Assembly: GCF_000422905.1 (NCBI RefSeq)
Contig: NZ_AUGY01000040.1
Location: forward strand, 1 to 64,000
Direction: 5' to 3'
DNA: 64,000 nt
From: Paenibacillus alginolyticus DSM 5050 = NBRC 15375
Lineage (GTDB): Bacteria > Bacillota > Bacilli > Paenibacillales > NBRC-103111
Position numbers and translations under genes: made by a program. The first letter of the stretch is position 1, and each line of letters begins with the position of its first letter. The notes beneath the pieces are model-generated. The model did not search any database and had not been told where the DNA came from. It worked only from the letters and a program-made list of their open reading frames with translations. Below, one piece after another: positions 8,743-17,223 of this stretch.

Positions 8743-9604
8743 TCATCACGGCTGCACGCTCCCTTTCATCCTCCAACTTATCCGCGATCGCTCGCGCAAC
8801 TGCCCGCATGGGAGGAATATATGCAGTCAAATCGCAAGCATCCAATAAAGCTCGAATTGATCCTGCTTCATCGGGCAGCTGCCCCATTTCAATAAGAGAT
8901 AGTAAGTCGGCAGATAACTGTACGAATGTTTTTAACTGCTTTTCATCCCGTAAAACAGATTTGCTCTTAAGCAGTTGAAATAGTGTCTCTCCTTGCAAAT
9001 AAGGAACATCAATCGTCACAAATCGGTTTTTCAGGGCTTCATTCAGAGGCACTGTGCCAATATAGCCTTCGTTAATCGCTGCAATCACTCGGAAGTCCGG
9101 ATGCGCAGTAATGACCTCCCCTGTAAAAGGGTTTGTAATCGATCTGCGATGATCCAAAACACCGTTTATCAATGGCAAAGTTTCCGGCTTGGCCATATTT
9201 ATTTCGTCTATGTATAGAAAATGTCCCTTCGTCATAGCTTTCATGATCGGACCGGGAATGAATGAAATCTGAGTACGACCGTGCTCATCGTGTGTTAGTG
9301 TTTTAAATCCTAGCAAGGCTTCAGCATCGAGATCCGTTGAACAGTTTACGGCATGCATGGGCTGATCAAAGAACGCTGAAACGTGCTCAGCCAGCTTCGT
9401 CTTTCCCGACCCTGTTGGACCCTTCAACAAGATATTTTTGCCTAAATACAAAGCAATCAAGGCATCCGTTATAATGTCTTCACTAGGGGCTTCGTAAGCT
9501 GCAGTTCCAATAAGTTTACGTTCTTCTGAGGTATGCTCTTTATGTCTTTGCTGTTTATTTTTCTCTATGTGCTCATGTATTTCTTGTGGTAAAGTGTCTG
9601 TCAT
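8720..9604 (-). CDS. yojN: MoxR-type AAA+ ATPase (YojN-like)
   Basis: 294 residues. Walker A is LLKGPTGSGKTKLAEHV, Walker B is FLYIDEINMAKPE, and the sensor region contains FRVIAAINEGYIGTVPLNEA with the arginine finger segment ALKNRFV. This is the MoxR branch (as in NorQ/CbbQ). It pairs with the VWA protein encoded immediately downstream, and the two genes overlap, which predicts translational coupling and a physical complex. GGAAGGACC precedes the ATG. Confidence 0.87.
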   Translation of the reverse strand: MTDTLPQEIHEHIEKNKQQRHKEHTSEERKLIGTAAYEAPSEDIITDALIALYLGKNILLKGPTGSGKTKLAEHVSAFFDQPMHAVNCSTDLDAEALLGFKTLTHDEHGRTQISFIPGPIMKAMTKGHFLYIDEINMAKPETLPLINGVLDHRRSITNPFTGEVITAHPDFRVIAAINEGYIGTVPLNEALKNRFVTIDVPYLQGETLFQLLKSKSVLRDEKQLKTFVQLSADLLSLIEMGQLPDEAGSIRALLDACDLTAYIPPMRAVARAIADKLEDERERAAVMNAAETLF

Positions 9605-9677
9605 CTTGTCTTGATGGTCCTTCCCTGATCCTTAGTCCTCTTACTATTTATCAGGAAAGCTTAGATTGTCAAGCTTT

Positions 9678-9890
9678 TTAGGGCAGCCACGGCTCATCAA
9701 TGATCGAATGCGAATAAAAAGCCATCGATTCTCCGCATTTCGGACAACTCGGTTTGGAAGGGATATCATTATAATACAGCGCCAAACCGTATGCCGTTTC
9801 AAAGTTAATCGCTTGAATCACATCTTCTTTATGAACATAATCACACTCTCGCGAACTACAATAAGCACGGACCTTATACCGATTGCTCAT
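9678..9890 (-). CDS. Small zinc-ribbon-like hypothetical protein
   Basis: 70 residues with two cysteine pairs, CSSREC near the N-terminus and CPKCGES near the C-terminus, spaced like a zinc ribbon. The middle (INFETAYGLALYYNDIP) is not recognised. The ribosome binding site is weak (AAGATGA), so the start is uncertain. It is a single gene upstream of the MoxR/VWA pair and downstream of the terminator for the YhcN-like lipoprotein. No function is proposed. Confidence 0.55.
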   Translation of the reverse strand: MSNRYKVRAYCSSRECDYVHKEDVIQAINFETAYGLALYYNDIPSKPSCPKCGESMAFYSHSIIDEPWLP

Positions 9891-10003
9891 TCATCTTAGT
9901 AGACGGTTGTCCAGCATTCAGAATTCAGATACTTCGAATGCATTAACATCGTCGGTCTCCTTTTTATAAAAGTCATTACACTTTTTAAACAAGTAAATAT
10001 ACG

Positions 10004-10030
10004 ACAAAACCCCCAGCATACAGCTGAGGG
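10004..10030 (-). terminator. Terminator of the YhcN-like lipoprotein gene
   Basis: On the minus strand CCCTCAGC pairs with GCTGGGGG (one mismatch) around a short loop and is followed by TTTTG. It lies about 50 nt after the stop codon. Confidence 0.65.
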
Positions 10031-10080
10031 AGCGCAATTATGGAATGTAACGCAATTTATCTTTTTAAGCATTTTTAAGT

Positions 10081-10785
10081 TTAAGGTAAGACATTTCTTT
10101 GCCCCGTGGAATAGGTCGGGAACACATAATGGACCATCGTGTTAAATTCATTCAAATACGTATCCATTCGTTTATTATTTCGCTGCTGGGTGTCATAGTA
10201 CATCATCCGATTCACGAAATGTGGATTCGACGAGATGAAAATATTCGTTTCCGGATAAATCCGAGTTAACAAATGTCGAATGGCATTGGCACTTTCCGCT
10301 GGAAGCGGTTTGGCCGAGAGCCAATCCATCTGTGAGCCTACCCCCGAGCCGAACAAGCCTGCTTCGTTTTCCGGGTCATTATGTTTACTTAACATTTTAA
10401 TGCCATCATCGGCGCCCATCGCTTGCATGCCCCCCATATCAACTGCAACATAAATATTGTTATCGGTTACTGCAACCGCTGTAGAGCCTAGGTGCGCCGC
10501 TTGAATAATCTGATCCGCCAAATCCCGATTCAGCTTCAAATGCGTGTTGATATGTGCTTTCACATTATCGATCGTAGGTTGAAGCATCGTTGGCTGCGGC
10601 GATTGATTGACACTTTTTGCACCCATTGAAGGATTTTCATTGTTTCTTAATCCTGTATCCCAACTGCCAGCTTTCGGGTTAGAAGAGCTTGCGCCTGCTT
10701 GATTTTTGGGACTCGCTGCTGTGCAGCCTGCTGAAAGGCCAACGAGTAAAGCGGTCACCACGATTTTGAATATCGTCTTTTTCAT
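10081..10785 (-). CDS. YhcN/YlaJ-family sporulation lipoprotein
   Basis: 234 residues. It starts with a lipoprotein signal peptide: MKKTIFK, a hydrophobic stretch, and a lipobox LSAGC with the lipidated cysteine near residue 21. A Ser/Asn/Pro-rich linker follows, then a domain with AHINTHLKLNRDLADQI and VAVTDNNIYVAVD, the YhcN/YlaJ pattern. In Bacillus these lipoproteins are made in the forespore and attach to the inner spore membrane. The C-terminal region is extended and rich in Asn/Tyr. GGGGGG lies upstream of the ATG and a terminator follows. Confidence 0.78.
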   Translation of the reverse strand: MKKTIFKIVVTALLVGLSAGCTAASPKNQAGASSSNPKAGSWDTGLRNNENPSMGAKSVNQSPQPTMLQPTIDNVKAHINTHLKLNRDLADQIIQAAHLGSTAVAVTDNNIYVAVDMGGMQAMGADDGIKMLSKHNDPENEAGLFGSGVGSQMDWLSAKPLPAESANAIRHLLTRIYPETNIFISSNPHFVNRMMYYDTQQRNNKRMDTYLNEFNTMVHYVFPTYSTGQRNVLP

Positions 10786-10812
10786 ATGTGCCCCCCATCT
10801 AATAGGTCAAAC

Positions 10813-10968
10813 TTAACTATCGTTACTCTGATCATCTTCTTGCGTGTAAGCAATTAGGGCGACCTCATACCCCAGTTCATCCTTCATACGGGACTCTAGG
10901 CTGCGCAGATCTTCCAGCAAATCTTCGCGTGGGCCAAAGTTAGCAAAACGGTAGGACTCTGTATCCAT
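10813..10968 (-). CDS. Small acidic protein of 51 residues, unknown function
   Basis: Starts at the ATG at 10968, directly after GGAGAGGAGGGAG, an excellent ribosome binding site; the longer frame upstream is not supported. The protein is MDTESYRFANFGPREDLLED in its first 20 residues, then a helical, charged region and an acidic tail ending DDQSNDS. No signal peptide or membrane segment. It lies between the lipoprotein gene and a terminator, so it is likely transcribed with the lipoprotein. Not recognised. Confidence 0.65.
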   Translation of the reverse strand: MDTESYRFANFGPREDLLEDLRSLESRMKDELGYEVALIAYTQEDDQSNDS

Positions 10969-11037
10969 GATTTCTCCCTCCTCTCCTAAGCAAAAGCCAT
11001 TAGTGTTAATATGGACATTTATCCTGATTTTTACTAA

Positions 11038-11076
11038 ACAAAAAAAAGCCCGCCGCCGAAACATCGGCAAACTGGC
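11038..11076 (-). terminator. Terminator after the 159-residue hypothetical gene
   Basis: On the minus strand an inner GCCG/CGGC stem and outer GCC/GGC closure are followed by a run of seven or more T. It lies about 40 nt past the stop of the gene at 11114. Confidence 0.65.
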
Positions 11077-11113
11077 TCATGTAGAAAAATATAATAAAAA
11101 CACTCCATTATCG

Positions 11114-11593
11114 TTATTCCTTTTTATTGCGTGTTTCATCCAGTTCCTCAAGTAATTTACGAACCGCTTCCGGATCTACATTTCCCTTTTCACGAAAAGT
11201 TCTTAGCTTATTTAATAGATCCTGCGCAATCTCATCATCCTCTGTTTGCTGCACTTCATGCGAAGGGTCGAACCAAATGTAAAATCCCTCTGGTCCATTT
11301 CGCAAAAATGATTTCTGCCAATGCTCTGGATAGGCGTAGCCCTGCTCCCCAAATATCAAACCGAGCACATCATCGCTGTCAATAGGCAGCAAATAATGAA
11401 ACGATTCCGGCTCGCCGGTGTTCGTAAAATCCCGATGCATGTATGCATAATGCAGATAATGCTCTCCTGTTTCTACGTCCTTAGATACCTCATACATATC
11501 AAGCTCCGTTTGCAGTAACTCTTTCACCGAAATAATTCGCATAGCAATCGTCTCTGCCGAAATCTTTTGCTGTTGTAACAATGAAGTTTCCAT
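11114..11593 (-). CDS. Conserved-looking hypothetical protein, 159 residues
   Basis: The start is the ATG at 11593: GGAGG lies nine bases upstream, whereas the earlier in-frame ATG abuts the GGAGG and would not be usable. The protein is acidic, without signal peptide or membrane segments. It has aromatic-rich middle parts (HYLHYAYMHRDF, GFYIWFDPSHEV) and a charged helical C-terminus ending DETRNKKE. I do not recognise the family. It is transcribed alone or with the TRIC channel gene 40 nt upstream. Confidence 0.65.
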   Translation of the reverse strand: METSLLQQQKISAETIAMRIISVKELLQTELDMYEVSKDVETGEHYLHYAYMHRDFTNTGEPESFHYLLPIDSDDVLGLIFGEQGYAYPEHWQKSFLRNGPEGFYIWFDPSHEVQQTEDDEIAQDLLNKLRTFREKGNVDPEAVRKLLEELDETRNKKE

Positions 11594-11631
11594 CTTAACC
11601 ATCCTCCTTTCAAACTTTAGATAACAGGATG

Positions 11632-12267
11632 CTACAGATCAGCTCTACGTGTTGTCTCACCGATGGAACCCCGCAAGGAACGTTTGGGCAATTTCCATTT
11701 ATAAAAGACGGATAGCATTCTCAGAACCACGATTAGTGAAAATAGTACAGCTAACTGCCAAGCTCCTTGGGTCCAACCAAGTCCGACTAAAGCACCAGCC
11801 AGCATGCCCCATACGGCATAAATTTCATCCTTAAGCACGAGCGGCTTGCGTCCTGCTAATACATCCCGAACCATCCCTCCGCCAATTCCCGTTAGAACTG
11901 CGGCAACAATAATGGCACTTAGCGGATGTCCCATATTCGTTGCATACAGCGCACCTTGGATGGAGAAAGCAGCCAAACCAATCGCATCAAAGAAAGCTTC
12001 CCAAGTCTTCCATAATCGAATGTATCGAACGGGCATAAAGAACACAAGCGTCATTGCAAACAAGGCAATTTGAAAATATATACCTTGCTCCCATAGCAAG
12101 ACGATCGGTTTACCAATCAGTAAGTTTCGTATGACGCCGCCGCCGAACGCCGTAACAAGCCCGAGTACATAGACGCCTAATATATCATATTCTTCTTCCA
12201 TCGCAACTATGGCTCCACTCACCGCGAATGCAATCGTTCCGATAATACTAAATAACTCCCAATTCAC
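11632..12267 (-). CDS. TRIC-type cation channel / UPF0126 membrane protein
   Basis: 211 residues, seven predicted membrane segments with an internal repeat. The two diagnostic glycine motifs, FGGGVIRNLLIG and IGGGMVRDVLAG, are both present and equally spaced, which defines the UPF0126/TRIC family (trimeric intracellular cation channels, K+-conducting in bacterial homologues). The N-terminus begins with GTG (MNWELFSIIGTIAFAVSGAI), the position where family members normally start. The channel would sit in the cytoplasmic membrane. Confidence 0.88.
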   Translation of the reverse strand: MNWELFSIIGTIAFAVSGAIVAMEEEYDILGVYVLGLVTAFGGGVIRNLLIGKPIVLLWEQGIYFQIALFAMTLVFFMPVRYIRLWKTWEAFFDAIGLAAFSIQGALYATNMGHPLSAIIVAAVLTGIGGGMVRDVLAGRKPLVLKDEIYAVWGMLAGALVGLGWTQGAWQLAVLFSLIVVLRMLSVFYKWKLPKRSLRGSIGETTRRADL

Positions 12268-12283
12268 TTCCTGCAGCCCCTAT

Positions 12284-13360
12284 CTACTCGATGTCCCAAT
12301 CCAATTTCACTTCATTCCCCGTTTGCGACGAACGGTAGATCGCATCCAAGATCAAATTATTCGTATAACCCGTCATGACGGATGTCAATGGCTGTAAGCC
12401 GCTCTCGATACACGATAAGAAATGTCTCGCCATTCGGACACGAGGTCCTTCATCGAATTCAGGCACCGTAAGGTCAATGTCAGCTTCGCGATCAAACATT
12501 TCTGCGAACAGCTTGCCTTTCGTTCCGCGAATCGAAGCCCCGCCTTCGCTTCCAAGCAGTTGAACATAAGGCTGGTTATCTGTTTCAATGAGAGCTGCCC
12601 AACTTACATCCAAAGATAAGGTAGCGCCATTGTCAAATTTAATCAGAGCCGTTGCCAAATCCTCCACATCATATTGACCATCCCAGTTGGGTGCTCCCCA
12701 TGATCCAATCCCTTTTTTTCGCGGGCCGAATTCAGCGTAGGTAGCTCCATAAACCGATACAGGCTTCGGATTTCCCATTAAGTATAAAGATAAATCCAAC
12801 ATATGCACACCAAGATCAATCAGAGGTCCGCCGCCGGATTTTCCCATTTGGGTAAACCATGTTCCCCAGCCCGGAATTCCTTTGCGTCTTAACCAGCCAG
12901 CCTTTGCATGATAAATGTGACCAAGCGCTCCTTTCTCAACCTGCTGTTTCACAGCCAGCGATAAGGCATCCCAACGCAGTTGGTGCGGAATCATCAGGAC
13001 TTTACCTGCTTTGCGTTCCGCTTCAACAATTTGTTTAGCCGAAGCAAGATTTAATGCCATGGGTTTCTCAAGCATAACATGCTTACCAGCTTCTAGGGCT
13101 TGTACCGCAATTGGCGCATGCCATTCATTGGACACGGCAATAATTACCGCATCTATAGACGGGTCTGAGAGCAGCTTGTCCGTACTCTCATAAACACGTT
13201 CAATGTTATGCTCTTTGGCTCTAGCTTCCGCAAGTGGCAAATATGCATCAGTGACGGCGGTAATTTCAGCCTCCGGTACTTTTTTCAGCACTTCCATATG
13301 TACATTTCCGATATTTCCGGAACCTATAATACCTATACGAATTGGCTTTCCAGTTGTCAT
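12284..13360 (-). CDS. Gfo/Idh/MocA-family NAD(P)-dependent oxidoreductase
   Basis: 358 residues. The N-terminal Rossmann domain starts IRIGIIGSGNIGNVHMEVL (GxGxxG dinucleotide motif), and the signature EKPMALNLASAKQI contains the catalytic-type lysine of the family. The C-terminal half is the alpha/beta substrate domain with GGGPLIDLGVHMLDL, where the conserved histidine lies. Such enzymes oxidise sugar or cyclitol hydroxyls. Substrate not assignable. GGGGGAT precedes the ATG. Confidence 0.88.
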   Translation of the reverse strand: MTTGKPIRIGIIGSGNIGNVHMEVLKKVPEAEITAVTDAYLPLAEARAKEHNIERVYESTDKLLSDPSIDAVIIAVSNEWHAPIAVQALEAGKHVMLEKPMALNLASAKQIVEAERKAGKVLMIPHQLRWDALSLAVKQQVEKGALGHIYHAKAGWLRRKGIPGWGTWFTQMGKSGGGPLIDLGVHMLDLSLYLMGNPKPVSVYGATYAEFGPRKKGIGSWGAPNWDGQYDVEDLATALIKFDNGATLSLDVSWAALIETDNQPYVQLLGSEGGASIRGTKGKLFAEMFDREADIDLTVPEFDEGPRVRMARHFLSCIESGLQPLTSVMTGYTNNLILDAIYRSSQTGNEVKLDWDIE

Positions 13361-13611
13361 TTCTTTATCCCCCAGAACGTGTTAGATTTCAATCTTTCTT
13401 ATTATAAATGTGCTTATCCTTCCCCGCAACAACCAATATCTTGTGCTCAAATTAATCTTTGAGGAACTGGCCCTCTAGAGCTATTCTTTACATATAATAA
13501 ATTGCTAAAACTTTTTTAATAGTTTGACCCTAACATATCTAACATTTGAAATGTATCCTTACTGTGTAGACCAGACTTAAACAATGGGTAATACGTAAGA
13601 AGTACGAAGTT

Positions 13612-13631
13612 AGTTTTCCCAAAGGAAAACT
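13612..13631 (+). promoter_or_regulatory. Hairpin in the 5' leader of the 73-residue gene
   Basis: A perfect 8-bp stem, AGTTTTCC/GGAAAACT with a CAAA loop, ends three bases before the GAAGGAGG ribosome binding site of the gene at 13649. It could affect translation or mRNA stability. It is not followed by a T run, so it is not a terminator. Confidence 0.45.
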
Positions 13632-13648
13632 CGAAGGAGGGCTTAAAC

Positions 13649-13870
13649 ATGCAAGCATTAACCATTAAATTCAAAAACAAAACCATCCCTGTGCTTAATT
13701 TCACACATAAACGATCCCATATGGAACTGTTGTCCAGTAAACTTAAGGAACTTGAGTTGAATTTTGAATTTCGCAAAAAATTAAAAATGATCTCGATGAT
13801 CGAGATCATTGGTGATGTCGCCATTTTCAAATATAACGACGGCACGAAATTGTATCTGGAAGTTTCTTAA
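13649..13870 (+). CDS. Small hypothetical protein, 73 residues
   Basis: A plus-strand gene with a strong GAAGGAGG seven to eight bases before its ATG. The protein is basic in its first half (KFKNKTIPVLNFTHKRSHM) and ends in IEIIGDVAIFKYNDGTKLY, suggesting a small alpha/beta fold. No signal or membrane segment. Its TAA stop shares the TTAA palindrome with the stop of the convergent kapB gene, so the two 3' ends overlap by four bases. Function unknown. Confidence 0.7.
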   Translation: MQALTIKFKNKTIPVLNFTHKRSHMELLSSKLKELELNFEFRKKLKMISMIEIIGDVAIFKYNDGTKLYLEVS

Positions 13871-14262
13871 TCTTTCGTTGGAAAATATTCTTTCTGTAAC
13901 TGATCAAGCTCCTGCAGAGAGCGTCGGGCCCACGCTTCCATTTCCGACAGCTTACTGATTTGCGCCATTAGCGCTCTCTTCAGAGAATCTTGGTAATCCG
14001 GAATCTGACCCGCATAAGGACGTATAGTCGATATAGGCATTAAGGCAATTTCTTGATAAGACAACGCTCGTCGTTGATGAAAAAAAGCTACACTTGGATC
14101 CATCGGGTTATGTAAATCCCCCTGTGTCGGGTGCTCCTTTACAGCCAAAATGCGGACTGCCGCTTTCATCGAACTGCTTACCTCCACAACCTCACCAAAA
14201 TAAACCCCTGTTTTATACTCAGCAGTTACGCGATCTCCTATTTGAAAACTACTCATACTCAT
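13867..14262 (-). CDS. kapB: Sporulation phosphorelay protein KapB
   Basis: 131 residues matching B. subtilis KapB, the kinase-associated protein B needed with KinB for the sporulation phosphorelay. Recognisable segments are YKTGVYFGEVVEV near the N-terminus, HPTQGDLHNP, VAFFHQRRALSYQE, RPYAGQIPDYQDSL, and the end LQKEYFPTKD. KapB has an SH3-like N-terminal domain. It does not carry a lipobox here. GGAGTTG precedes the ATG. Its 3' end overlaps the convergent small gene by four bases. Confidence 0.88.
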   Translation of the reverse strand: MSMSSFQIGDRVTAEYKTGVYFGEVVEVSSSMKAAVRILAVKEHPTQGDLHNPMDPSVAFFHQRRALSYQEIALMPISTIRPYAGQIPDYQDSLKRALMAQISKLSEMEAWARRSLQELDQLQKEYFPTKD

Positions 14263-14289
14263 TCGTCGACAACTCCATTCTCCTCTAAT

Positions 14290-14610
14290 TCACATGCGAT
14301 TCAGTGGCAGCAGTTTACGGTACAGCTCATCCACCGATTGCATGCGGTACATAAATTCTTTCTCTTTTCCCTGTTCTAAGATGACTATACACGGTACACT
14401 ACTAATTTGCCATTCACGAGTAATTTGCGGAAAAAAGTTAATATTGCACTTTACAAGCGGTAAAGCTGGCAGCATTGTCATAATGATGTCTAACATTCGT
14501 TCCGTCACTTTGCATGTTCCGCAAAAAGGTGTATACAGAAACACAACTAACGAACCTTCTTGTGGTCTGCTTACTCGCTCTAGTAGTTCCTGCTCTGTTA
14601 ATTCCTGCAT
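14290..14610 (-). CDS. Thioredoxin-fold protein with CGTC active site
   Basis: 106 residues from the ATG at 14610 (GAGGG seven bases upstream). The thioredoxin active site is FCGTCKVTERM, with the cis-proline region VPCIVILEQ. CGTC instead of CGPC suggests different redox behaviour, like YtpP-type small thioredoxins. No signal peptide, so cytoplasmic. The start lies in the stop region of the preceding gene, so the two are likely translated together. Confidence 0.82.
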   Translation of the reverse strand: MQELTEQELLERVSRPQEGSLVVFLYTPFCGTCKVTERMLDIIMTMLPALPLVKCNINFFPQITREWQISSVPCIVILEQGKEKEFMYRMQSVDELYRKLLPLNRM

Positions 14611-14611
14611 A

Positions 14612-15130
14612 CTAGTTCCCTCTTTCATCCAACCAAGCTAAACTATCTACAGCATACGCGATGAGATGAGGGAAATCATCAATTTGACTTTCATCTACTT
14701 TGCGTCCGAAGGATAATGTGATTTGATTATGATAGGAAATTGGATGTAGACCATATTCATAAGAAAGCAGCTGAATTATTTGAGGACGCTGCTCCCAAAT
14801 GGCACCTAATTGCTCTTCGATATAAGGGCACTCAATCTCTGGGTTTTTCACTTTGGTGAAGAGCTTAATGGTCAACGTACAGCCTGGCTTGGCTGTTGGA
14901 TTCTCTAAAATTTCAGCTGCTAAATCACTCAAATGAACATGCAGGTTAATTTCGGCTTTACTTGGTTTATCGATCTTACGGGCAAATTCAATGGCATATG
15001 TGCGTGACATCGAGGATAGATCCACTTGATCTTGCCGCCGTGTGATAATAATTTTACCGTCCAAATCCAAGTCATAGACGGCTCCCTCAAGCACAACCTT
15101 GATATTGTCATAGATCGTTGGATCAAACAT
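14612..15130 (-). CDS. Conserved-looking hypothetical protein, 172 residues
   Basis: Cytoplasmic protein with alternating beta strands (NIKVVLEGAVYDLDLDGKII) and a C-terminal region with LLSYEYGLHPISYHNQITLS. There is no motif I can assign. AGAAGGTG precedes the ATG. It overlaps the downstream thioredoxin-like gene and is divergent from the 70-residue basic protein gene. Function unknown; the thioredoxin neighbour hints at no more than co-expression. Confidence 0.7.
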   Translation of the reverse strand: MFDPTIYDNIKVVLEGAVYDLDLDGKIIITRRQDQVDLSSMSRTYAIEFARKIDKPSKAEINLHVHLSDLAAEILENPTAKPGCTLTIKLFTKVKNPEIECPYIEEQLGAIWEQRPQIIQLLSYEYGLHPISYHNQITLSFGRKVDESQIDDFPHLIAYAVDSLAWLDERGN

Positions 15131-15202
15131 CCCCTACACCTTCTTTCATCTTTTCTTAGATTCGATTATACTAAAAGCATACCACGTAAAGAAGGTGTTC
15201 CT

Positions 15203-15415
15203 ATGTCAGACAAGCCTGAAGATCAACTGGGTGAACAACAAGGCCCAAAAAAAGTTAGTTTAGCTGATGCGATTAAACAGAAACTTGCCCAGAAGAAAGC
15301 GGATCAAGCCGCAGCACGCGCAAACCCGAAACAAGCTGGAAACAATAATCAAAGCGGCAAAAGTCAAATGACCAAAAAAGTAAACAATCAACGCCGTCGT
15401 ACTGGCGGCAGCTAA
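15203..15415 (+). CDS. Small basic, disordered protein, 70 residues
   Basis: Starts at ATG 15203 after AAGAAGGTG. The protein is hydrophilic, with an acidic N-terminus (MSDKPEDQLGEQQG), a helical Lys/Ala stretch (ADAIKQKLAQKKADQAAARA) and an Asn/Gln/Lys/Arg-rich tail ending RRRTGGS. It is likely largely unstructured and may bind nucleic acid or the ribosome, but that is a guess from composition. It ends at a strong bidirectional terminator. Confidence 0.65.
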   Translation: MSDKPEDQLGEQQGPKKVSLADAIKQKLAQKKADQAAARANPKQAGNNNQSGKSQMTKKVNNQRRRTGGS

Positions 15416-15433
15416 ACATCGCTTTGCGTAGGC

Positions 15434-15469
15434 AAAAGCGCCCTGAGAGTAACACGTCAGGGCGCTTTT
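15434..15469. terminator. Bidirectional terminator between convergent genes
   Basis: A perfect 13-bp stem (AAAAGCGCCCTGA/TCAGGGCGCTTTT) with a 10-nt loop. It has T runs on both strands and serves the small plus-strand gene and the leftward ABC-F gene. Confidence 0.9.
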
Positions 15470-15478
15470 CATTTATCA

Positions 15479-17092
15479 TTACGCGTATTGCGCTTCGCGT
15501 TGTTTTTGCACATCTTCGCTTTCTAGGTATTCATCATAGGTGAACATTTTATCGATGAGTCCTTTAGGCGTGATTTCCATAATGCGTGTAGCAATCGTTT
15601 GGATGAACTGATGGTCATGGGAAACGAAAAGAATCGTACCATCGAAGTCTACAAGACCGTTGTTAAGCGCCGTAATGGACTCCAAATCCAAATGGTTCGT
15701 AGGCTCATCAAGAATGAGGACATTGGATCCGCTTAGCATCATTTTGGAGAACATGCAGCGTACTTTCTCTCCACCGGAAAGCACATTTGCTTTCTTCAAA
15801 GCTTCTTCACCTGAGAACAGCATACGACCCAGGAAGCCGCGCAAGAAGGATTCATCTTGGTCTTTGGAGTACTGACGAAGCCAATCTACCAAAGTTAAAT
15901 CTGAGTTGAAATAATCTTGACTGTCTTTAGGGAAGTACGCTTGGGAAGTTGTAATCCCCCATGTGTACGTACCTTCATCCGCTTCCATTTCACCCATCAG
16001 GATTTTGAAGAGCGTCGTTTTGGCGATGCCATCCGGGCCGACAAAGGCAACTTTATCCCCTTTATTGATAGTGAACGAAATATTGTCTAACACTTTAATG
16101 CCATCAATCGTTTTGGACAATTTCTCAACAGCCAGCAGCTGTTTACCCGCTTCACGCTCACCTTTGAAGTGAATGAACGGATATTTACGGCTGGATGGTC
16201 TAATATCTTCAAGAGTAAGCTTCTCCAGTTGTTTTTTACGGGATGTAGCTTGCTTAGATTTGGAGGCATTCGCGCTAAAACGTGCGATAAAGGCTTCCAA
16301 CTCTTTACGTTTTTCTTCGGTTTTCTTGTTCGCGTCTCTAGTCAAACGAAGTGCCAGTTGGCTGGACTCATACCACCAGTCATAGTTACCGACGTACATT
16401 TGAATTTTACCAAAATCAATATCCGCAATATGCGTACATACTTGGTTCAGGAAGTGACGATCATGGGATACAACGATAACTGTGCCTTCAAAACGGGAAA
16501 GGAAGTTCTCCAACCAGCGAATGGACTCTAAGTTCAAATGGTTGGTAGGCTCATCCAGCAGCAAAATATTCGGATTGCCGAACAAGGCTTGCGCTAAGAG
16601 AACACGTACTTTCTCATTGCCATCAAGGTCTTTCATTTTCGTGTCGTGAAGGGAAGTCGGGATACCGAGTCCGATGAGTAGCTCAGCTGCATCCGATTCT
16701 GCCTGCCAGCCATCTAGATCCTGGAATTCGCCTTCGAGATCAGCCGCTTTCATGCCGTCTTCTTCTGTAAAATCAGCTTTGGCATACAAAGCATCTTTCT
16801 CTTCCATAATTTTAAACAAGCGAGCATGACCCATCATGACCGTTTTCAAAACTTCGATTTCGTCGAACTCATAATGGTTTTGCTTCAAAACAGCCATTCT
16901 CTCGCCAGGTGTGATGCTGACTTCGCCCGTGTTAGGCTCAATCTCACCGGAAAGAATTTTCAGAAAAGTTGATTTACCGGCACCATTTGCTCCGATTAGA
17001 CCGTAGCAGTTACCCGGTGTAAATTTGATATTGGCGTCCTCGAATAGGGCTCTCTTGCCGTAACGAAGCGTCACGTTATTAACATTAATCAT
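15479..17092 (-). CDS. ykpA: ABC-F ATPase, YkpA/YbiT type
   Basis: 537 residues with two ATPase domains and the inter-domain linker typical of soluble ABC-F proteins. Domain 1 has GLIGANGAGKST, LLLDEPTNHLN and the signature position reads LDGNEKVRV rather than LSGGQ. Domain 2 has a degenerate Walker A, FVGPDGIAKTT, with Ala for the usual Gly, an intact LSGGEKVR and LILDEPTNHLD. These oddities are shared by YkpA/YbiT relatives as I recall them. ABC-F proteins bind the ribosome E site and modulate elongation. No membrane segments. Confidence 0.88.
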   Translation of the reverse strand: MINVNNVTLRYGKRALFEDANIKFTPGNCYGLIGANGAGKSTFLKILSGEIEPNTGEVSITPGERMAVLKQNHYEFDEIEVLKTVMMGHARLFKIMEEKDALYAKADFTEEDGMKAADLEGEFQDLDGWQAESDAAELLIGLGIPTSLHDTKMKDLDGNEKVRVLLAQALFGNPNILLLDEPTNHLNLESIRWLENFLSRFEGTVIVVSHDRHFLNQVCTHIADIDFGKIQMYVGNYDWWYESSQLALRLTRDANKKTEEKRKELEAFIARFSANASKSKQATSRKKQLEKLTLEDIRPSSRKYPFIHFKGEREAGKQLLAVEKLSKTIDGIKVLDNISFTINKGDKVAFVGPDGIAKTTLFKILMGEMEADEGTYTWGITTSQAYFPKDSQDYFNSDLTLVDWLRQYSKDQDESFLRGFLGRMLFSGEEALKKANVLSGGEKVRCMFSKMMLSGSNVLILDEPTNHLDLESITALNNGLVDFDGTILFVSHDHQFIQTIATRIMEITPKGLIDKMFTYDEYLESEDVQKQREAQYA

Positions 17093-17143
17093 GTTTAGTA
17101 CATACCTGCCTTTATAGTAGTTTGTTCTATCATATCATATATA

Positions 17144-17223
17144 GGGATCTTTAATCGAAGATTAAAGTCTCTCCTTTTTGGGATCCCTGATCGAAGAGCG
17201 AAGTCGAGAATAAAGTCTCTCCT
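17144..17223. repeat. Imperfect tandem repeat with hairpin between two ABC-F genes
   Basis: Two copies starting GGGATC and ending TAAAGTCTCTCCT, of 32 and 44 bp. The first holds a perfect 8-bp hairpin (CTTTAATC/GATTAAAG, three-base loop). The second runs into the stop codon of the upstream ABC-F gene. No T run follows, so it is not a simple terminator. Confidence 0.55.
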
